A stretch of DNA of 9,527 nucleotides from an uncultured Pseudoxanthomonas sp. (GTDB lineage Bacteria; Pseudomonadota; Gammaproteobacteria; Xanthomonadales; Xanthomonadaceae), in the NCBI GenBank assembly GCA_937975725.1, contig CALJUL010000128.1, positions 1 through 9,527 of the forward strand. The letters are read 5' to 3'. Positions 5,485 to 9,527 of the stretch are shown in pieces. Each line of letters starts with the position of its first letter. The first letter of the stretch is position 1. The translations under genes and the position numbers were made by a program. The notes under the pieces are model-generated. The model was not told where the DNA came from. It saw nothing but the letters and a program-made list of their open reading frames with translations, and made no database searches.

Positions 5485-5492
5485 TTGCGGAT

Positions 5493-6629
5493 TCAGAGGA
5501 AGCCGTGGGTGATGCGCGGCGAGTTCGACTGGGCTTCGTAGTCGGCGTAGGGGTCGTGCTCGCCCTTGGCGCCTTCGGACAGGCGGAACTTCAGTGCCAG
5601 GCCGTCGCGCGAATCGGCGGCGCGCAGCGCTTCCTCCTGTTCGATCAGACCCTCCTTCGCCATCCGGAACAGGCACTGGTCGAAGCTCTCCATGCCTTCT
5701 TCCAGCGATTCCTCCATGGCCGCCTTGATCTCGTGCACCTGGCCGCGGCGCAGCAGGTCGCGGATCATCGGCGTGTTGATCAGCACCTCGGCGGCCGGCA
5801 TGCGGCGGCCGTCCACGCCCTTGACCAGGCGCTGCGACACTACCGCGCGCAGGTTCAGCGCCAGGTTCATCAGCACGTTCTTGTGCGCGCTCTCGGGGAA
5901 GAAGTTGAGGATGCGCTCGATGGTCTGGTCGGCGTTGTTGGAGTGCAACGTCGCCAGGCACAGGTGGCCGGTTTCGGCGAAGGCGATGGCCGCCTCCATC
6001 GTGGTCGCGTCCAGGATCTCGCCGATCAGGATGACGTCCGGCGCCTCGCGCATCGCGTTCTTCAGCGCGTTGTGGAAGGCGTGGGTGTCCAGGCCCACCT
6101 CGCGCTGGTTGACGATGGACTGCTTGTGCTTGTGCAGGTACTCGATCGGGTCCTCGATGGTGAGGATGTGGCCGGTGCTGGTGCTGTTGCGGTAGTCGAT
6201 CATCGACGCCAGCGAGGTCGACTTGCCCGAACCGGTGGAACCGACGATCAGCACCAGCCCGCGCGGGGTCATGATGATGTCCTTCAGCACCGGTGGCAGG
6301 TTCAGTTCCTCGATGCTGGGGATCACGCTGCGGATGGCGCGGATGACCATGCCCACCTCGCCGCGCTGCTTGAACACGTTGACGCGGAAGCGCCCGGCGT
6401 CCTGCAGGGCGATGGCCATGTTGAGCTCCAGTTCGCGCTCGAACACCGGCACCTGGCCTTCGTCCATCAGCGAATAGGCGATCTTCTTGACCATGCCGGG
6501 CGGCAGGCCGGTGTTGCCGAGGGGGTACAGCTTGCCCTCGATCTTGATGTAGACCGGGGCGCCCGTGGTCAGGAACATGTCCGAGGCGTTCTTCTCGGTC
6601 ATCAGCTTCAGGAAATAGCCGATGTCCAT
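5493..6629 (-). CDS. pilU: Type IV pilus retraction-associated ATPase PilU (PilT/PilU family)
   Basis: PilU is a hexameric secretion-type ATPase at the inner-membrane base of type IV pili that assists PilT in retraction and twitching. The 378-residue product begins MDIGYFLKLMTEKNASDMFL, a PilU-type start. Motifs: Walker A GSTGSGKST (130-138), Asp box TIEDPIEYL (157-165), Walker B PDVILIGE (197-204, Glu204), His box ATLHSNNA (226-233, His229). After Walker B it reads GEILD, where most PilT/PilU have GE(I/V/M)R(D/T), so the usual Arg is Leu. The acidic tail (GEHDPYADYEAQ) is typical of PilU. The ATG at 6629 is chosen for GGGAG (6638-6642, minus strand) and family alignment; 32 in-frame codons upstream look unrelated. 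pilT is not directly upstream: the gene diverges from the DUF4398 gene. Confidence 0.95.
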   Translation of the reverse strand: MDIGYFLKLMTEKNASDMFLTTGAPVYIKIEGKLYPLGNTGLPPGMVKKIAYSLMDEGQVPVFERELELNMAIALQDAGRFRVNVFKQRGEVGMVIRAIRSVIPSIEELNLPPVLKDIIMTPRGLVLIVGSTGSGKSTSLASMIDYRNSTSTGHILTIEDPIEYLHKHKQSIVNQREVGLDTHAFHNALKNAMREAPDVILIGEILDATTMEAAIAFAETGHLCLATLHSNNADQTIERILNFFPESAHKNVLMNLALNLRAVVSQRLVKGVDGRRMPAAEVLINTPMIRDLLRRGQVHEIKAAMEESLEEGMESFDQCLFRMAKEGLIEQEEALRAADSRDGLALKFRLSEGAKGEHDPYADYEAQSNSPRITHGFL

Positions 6630-6724
6630 GTGCAAAGCTCCCACGATGCGCGGCGCGGCGTTGCAAGCGCGCCAAAGGCTACAGACAATGGCCGCGCGCG
6701 CCCCTCTAACGTCACGGCACCCCA

Positions 6725-7120
6725 ATGACAGCTAGCTTCTCATACTTCCGCAGGCCCCTGCATGTGATGGCTTCCGCACTAGCGGCAGCGGCCATGGCGG
6801 CGACTGCCGCGCACGCACAGGTGGCGCCGCCGCCGGAGTTGCAGGCCGCCGTGCAGGCCGTGCAGCGCGCCGACGAGGCGGATGCCGACCAGTACGCGCC
6901 CGAACCCTTGTCTGTGGCGCGCCAGGCCCTGGCGCAGGCGCAGGCCGCGCAGGCCGGCCGGGACAAGAAGCTGGCCTTGGACCTGGCCCTGCGGGCGGCG
7001 GCCGATGCCGACCTTGCCCGCGCCCGCAGCGAGGAAGCCACCGCCAACGCGCAGGTGCAGCAGCGCCGCGCCGAGATCGCCGACCTGCAACGCACGCTGG
7101 GCATGGAGGGCGGCCGATGA
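6725..7120 (+). CDS. DUF4398-type periplasmic protein with signal peptide
   Basis: The 131-residue product has a signal peptide: basic Arg9-Arg10, a hydrophobic stretch about 15-28, and a probable signal peptidase I cleavage after AHA (about residue 31). The mature part is Ala/Gln/Asp/Arg-rich helix resembling DUF4398 (QYAPEPLSVARQALAQAQ, then LALRAAADADLARARSEEA). I recall many DUF4398 proteins as lipoproteins; here no lipobox Cys is visible, so a soluble periplasmic form is more likely. The function is unknown; the family commonly sits beside OmpA-like genes, as here. The ATG at 6725 lacks a clear Shine-Dalgarno; Met15 (6767) is an alternative that still leaves a signal sequence. Its TGA overlaps the next ATG by 4 nt (ATGA), so the pair is translationally coupled. 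Confidence 0.75.
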   Translation: MTASFSYFRRPLHVMASALAAAAMAATAAHAQVAPPPELQAAVQAVQRADEADADQYAPEPLSVARQALAQAQAAQAGRDKKLALDLALRAAADADLARARSEEATANAQVQQRRAEIADLQRTLGMEGGR

Positions 7121-8010
7121 GCGCGCGCACGTCCCTTCATGCGTTCGCCGCGGCCCTGCTGCTGGCGGTCGCTGTCGTGCCGGCTTCGGCGGCGGACAAT
7201 CCGGTCGTGGTGCAGTTGAACCAGCGCCTGGCCACCTTGCAGGCCGATGCCGCCCTGGCGCCGTATGCCGCCTATGAAAAACTGCAGGCGCAGCATGCGA
7301 TCGCGGCGCTGGACAAGGCCCGGCGCAGCCAGCGCGAGACGATGCAGTACGTCGCCGAGCGCCGGGTGGAGATCGCCGAGACCGCCGCGCGGGCGGAAGC
7401 CGCGCGCCGCGAGGCCGACCGCCTGGACCGCACCCGCAGCGACCTGCTGGTGGAAGCCAGCCGCCGCGAGGCCGAGCGTGCCCGCCAGGAAGCCGAGCGC
7501 CTGCGCGTGCAGGCGCAGATCCAGGCCGAAGAGGCCGAGCGCCTGCGCCTGGCAGCGGAAGCCGAAGCCCTGGCCCGGCAAGAGGCCGAAACCACCCTGG
7601 ATACCGTCGCCGGCCAGCAGGCCAACCGCCTGAGCGCGGCCCGCCAGCGCGAGCTGAAGCTCGCCCGCGAAGAAGCCGAACTCGTGTCCGGCGCCAAGTT
7701 GCCCGCGTCCAAGTTCGAGAGCCGCGGCGAGGTCTTTACCCTAGGGGCGAACGCCTTCGCCAGTGGCTCGCCCAAGCTGTCCGCCAGCGGCACGGCCAGC
7801 GCCAGTGCCGTGGCCGCCTACCTGCAGGCCAATCCCAAGGCCAAGGCCCGCATCGAAGGCTACGGCGACGCGCAGACCCCCGGCCAGCGCCGGGCCGATG
7901 CAGTACGCGACGCTCTGGTCGCGGGCGGCGTGCCGCGCGCGCGCCTCCAGAGCGGCGGCAAGAGCGGCGGCAGCAAGGCCAAGGCCGTGGAAATCGTGAT
8001 CACGCACTGA
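7117..8010 (+). CDS. Periplasmic coiled-coil protein with degenerate OmpA-like C-terminal domain
   Basis: The 297-residue product has a signal peptide (cleavage probably after VPASA, residue 25), a DUF4398-like helical stretch (about 30-85), and a long charged coiled coil (about 85-190) rich in RREAERARQEAERLR-type repeats. Residues 203-297 form an OmpA-like domain: EVFTLGANAFASGSPKLSASG, YLQANPKAKARIEGYGDAQ, RRADAVRDALVAGGVPRARLQ, VEIVITH. Asp251 and Arg258/259 could be the diaminopimelate-binding pair, but the NRRVEI motif near the end of typical OmpA domains reads AKAVEI, so peptidoglycan binding may be weak. The ATG at 7117 has GGAGGG (7105-7110) at 6-nt spacing and overlaps the upstream TGA. 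Likely role, inferred: an envelope-spanning or cell-wall-associated partner of the small upstream protein. Confidence 0.8.
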   Translation: MSARTSLHAFAAALLLAVAVVPASAADNPVVVQLNQRLATLQADAALAPYAAYEKLQAQHAIAALDKARRSQRETMQYVAERRVEIAETAARAEAARREADRLDRTRSDLLVEASRREAERARQEAERLRVQAQIQAEEAERLRLAAEAEALARQEAETTLDTVAGQQANRLSAARQRELKLAREEAELVSGAKLPASKFESRGEVFTLGANAFASGSPKLSASGTASASAVAAYLQANPKAKARIEGYGDAQTPGQRRADAVRDALVAGGVPRARLQSGGKSGGSKAKAVEIVITH

Positions 8011-8047
8011 TTTTCCTATATTTATCAATGAATTGAGTGATATTCAG
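8011..8047. other. AT-rich island with imperfect palindrome after the OmpA-like gene
   Basis: Immediately after the stop codon, 29 of the 40 bases 8011-8050 are A or T, in sharp contrast to the GC-rich surroundings. It contains an imperfect 20-bp palindrome at 8023-8042 with arms TATCA and TGATA, an AATT centre and 8 of 10 positions paired. It could be a regulator-binding site, an upstream activating sequence, or a remnant. No coding signal is seen. Confidence 0.4.
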
Positions 8048-8084
8048 AGCTCGCGGCGGCCGGCGGCGGCCGCGCTTCGCTCAC

Positions 8085-8122
8085 AGGGCTCCCCATAGGA
8101 ATCAAGGGGTTGGGGCAGCCCT
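8085..8122. other. Imperfect GC inverted repeat
   Basis: AGGGCTCCCC (8085-8094) pairs with GGGGCAGCCCT (8112-8122) through 10 bp with one bulged C and a 17-nt loop. It abuts the -35 candidate at 8122-8127. It could end transcription from the OmpA-like gene (no T-run) or bind a regulator. Together with the 6-bp stem CGCGGC/GCCGCG at 8052-8074 it makes up most of the structure in the gap before the small ORF. Confidence 0.3.
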
Positions 8123-8150
8123 TGCCGGGCCCGACGGCGAGGAGTAGGGT
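8122..8150 (+). promoter_or_regulatory. Candidate promoter for the small ORF/ydcH unit
   Basis: TTGCCG (8122-8127) and TAGGGT (8145-8150) are 17 bp apart, with initiation expected near 8157. The -10 is weak; TATACC at 8153-8158 is an alternative with a poor -35. The transcript would begin next to a hairpin, CCAAGCGG (8159-8166) / CCGCTTGG (8176-8183), upstream of the GGAGGA ribosome site. Confidence 0.4.
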
Positions 8151-8203
8151 CGTATACCCAAGCGGACCCGAAAGCCGCTTGGCTCACCGGAGGAATCGAC
8201 CCG

Positions 8204-8329
8204 ATGACGCCCGTGCCCATCCCGCAGGAGAACGCCGCCGGCAGCCAGGCTGTGGCGGATATGCCGGTGGGAGGTGCCCGCGACCGTCGCAGGATCCTCC
8301 GCTCCCAAGCCAACGCCCCGTGCCTTTAG
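8204..8329 (+). CDS. Small ORF, 41 residues, hypothetical (possible small protein or leader peptide)
   Basis: ATG at 8204 is preceded by a strong Shine-Dalgarno, GGAGGA (8189-8194), at 9-nt spacing, and the frame runs 41 codons to TAG 8327-8329. About 34 of 41 codons end in G or C, consistent with coding in this genome but not decisive, since the background is also GC-rich. The peptide starts MTPVPIPQENAAG and ends in a basic RDRRRILRSQ stretch followed by ANAPCL, with a single Cys two residues from the end. I do not recognise it. There is no membrane segment or signal peptide. Its stop codon lies at the tip of a terminator-like hairpin, and ydcH starts 40 nt after the stop, so it could be a leader peptide, the first gene of a two-gene operon, or a non-coding RNA with a chance ORF. 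Confidence 0.45.
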   Translation: MTPVPIPQENAAGSQAVADMPVGGARDRRRILRSQANAPCL

Positions 8330-8348
8330 GCCGGGGCGTTCGTATTTC
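8312..8348 (+). terminator. Terminator-like hairpin at the small ORF stop, before ydcH
   Basis: AACGCCCCG (8312-8320) pairs with CGGGGCGTT (8332-8340), continued past a bulged T by GCC (8322-8324) / GGC (8329-8331): 12 bp in all, with loop TTTA. TTCGTATTT runs out of it (8339-8347), an imperfect T-tract. The TAG stop of the small ORF occupies 8327-8329, at the loop. A ribosome finishing the ORF would sit on the hairpin, so readthrough into ydcH could depend on translation (inference). Confidence 0.6.
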
Positions 8349-8369
8349 TGCTGAAGGAGGTAACGACCC

Positions 8370-8588
8370 ATGTTCGAAGGACAACCGCAGGCCGAAATCG
8401 ACGCACTGATCAAGGCGGATCCGGAATTCAAGCAGCTTTACCAGCGCCATCGCGAACTGGACAAGAAGGTGACCGACGCCGAACTCGGCGTGCTGCCCAT
8501 CGACGACGTCCTGCTGGGGCAGATGAAGCGCGAGAAGCTGCTCGCCAAGCAGCGGCTGCTCCGGATCTACGACGCCAAGCCGCACTAG
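8370..8588 (+). CDS. YdcH family protein (DUF465)
   Basis: The 72-residue, highly charged protein matches DUF465/YdcH, a family of about 60-75-residue helical-hairpin proteins common in proteobacteria. Features include a helix with EFKQLYQRHRELDKKV (about 20-35) and the C-terminal LKREKLLAKQRLLRIYD, which corresponds to the family's LKxEKLxLKDxI-type ending. No signal peptide or membrane segment is seen, so it is probably cytoplasmic; the molecular role of the family is not established. The start has the best ribosome site in the window, AAGGAGGTAA (8354-8363), suggesting high translation. A terminator-like hairpin immediately upstream suggests that transcription reaching it is controlled. 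A large hairpin and the promoter of the next gene follow. Confidence 0.88.
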   Translation: MFEGQPQAEIDALIKADPEFKQLYQRHRELDKKVTDAELGVLPIDDVLLGQMKREKLLAKQRLLRIYDAKPH

Positions 8589-8617
8589 TCCTCCCCCCCA
8601 TCCGTCGCTTTCATCGT

Positions 8618-8659
8618 CGCGGGCGGCGATGGCCTCCTCGTCGGCCATCGCCGTCCGCG
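8618..8659. terminator. Long inverted repeat after ydcH (probable transcription barrier)
   Basis: Bases 8618-8634 pair with 8643-8659 in a 17-bp stem with one G-T wobble (8623/8654) and an 8-nt loop, TCCTCGTC. There is no T-run on either strand, so a simple intrinsic terminator is uncertain; it may end transcripts with help, stabilise the ydcH mRNA, or bind protein. Its 3' arm runs into the -35 region of the next promoter. Confidence 0.5.
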
Positions 8660-8667
8660 TCACCCGA

Positions 8668-8676
8668 TGCGATAAT
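8668..8676 (+). promoter_or_regulatory. Extended -10 promoter for the PLP enzyme gene
   Basis: TGC-GATAAT (8668-8676) is a good extended -10, expected to start transcripts near 8683, about 27 nt before the ATG at 8710. The -35 at the 17-bp position (TCGCCG, 8648-8653) is weak, as is common with an extended -10. Confidence 0.5.
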
Positions 8677-8709
8677 CCGGCCTTGTCCCGCAACGGATGC
8701 ACGGCCCGC

Positions 8710-9527
<818 letters not shown>

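Noticed and set aside
6630..6725. Upstream in-frame extension of pilU (32 codons) and divergent promoters in this gap
   Set aside because: The extension lacks family similarity and the GGGAG ribosome site fits the start at 6629. Candidate promoter elements (for example TAACGT at 6707-6712) have poor -35 partners, so none is listed.
5505..6728. 407-codon plus-strand open frame opposite pilU
   Set aside because: Antisense to pilU, which has all Walker and Asp/His-box motifs; the translation is Val/Gln/His-rich noise.
8044..8313. 89-codon minus-strand open frame before ydcH
   Set aside because: No ribosome site or recognisable protein features; it overlaps hairpins and the better-supported small ORF on the plus strand.
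8157..8348. 6S RNA or a known riboswitch in the region before ydcH
   Set aside because: The length is similar to 6S RNA, but the 5' and 3' ends do not pair into the expected long hairpin with a central bubble. I could not match TPP, FMN, cobalamin, glycine, SAH or cyclic-di-GMP core motifs.

Overview
This 9.5 kb window is chromosomal DNA from a high-GC gammaproteobacterium, most likely of the Xanthomonadaceae/Lysobacteraceae (Xanthomonas, Stenotrophomonas, Lysobacter, Luteimonas or a relative). This is inferred from recognisable xanthomonad-like SpeD, Coq7 and PilU proteins, strong G/C bias at third codon positions, and short REP-like hairpins with a GTAG foot. It is a housekeeping region; I see no prophage, insertion sequence, CRISPR array or defence island.

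Layout. (1) 2-325: the 3' end of speD (polyamine synthesis). (2) 357-826: a guanidine-II (mini-ykkC) riboswitch with both ACGR hairpins, an overlapping terminator-like hairpin, and the guanidinium exporter gene gdx (sugE) that it should control. (3) 823-1069: three 22-nt REP-like palindromes between convergent gdx and coq7. (4) 1066-1719, minus strand: coq7 (ubiquinone synthesis). (5) 1776-2868: the ribosomal operon rplM-rpsI behind a textbook sigma-70 promoter, then tRNA-Gln(CTG) and a strong terminator. (6) 2882-5462: a 2OG-Fe dioxygenase of unknown substrate, then a fumarylacetoacetate hydrolase gene and maiA, the last two steps of tyrosine/homogentisate breakdown; a palindrome upstream of the hydrolase looks like an operator. 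(7) 5493-6629, minus strand: pilU (twitching-motility ATPase). (8) 6725-8010: a translationally coupled pair, a small DUF4398 protein and a coiled-coil/OmpA-like envelope protein. (9) 8011-8369: an intergenic stretch with an AT-rich island, hairpins, and an unreported 41-codon ORF with its own Shine-Dalgarno whose stop codon sits at the tip of a terminator hairpin. (10) 8370-8588: a YdcH/DUF465 gene. (11) 8710 to the end: the PLP domain of a cystathionine beta-synthase/cysteine synthase-type enzyme, cut by the window.

The most interesting signals are regulatory: the riboswitch whose second aptamer hairpin shares bases with a terminator, and the small ORF/terminator unit ahead of ydcH. All functional statements come from reading the sequence and recalling protein families; no searches or folding programs were run.
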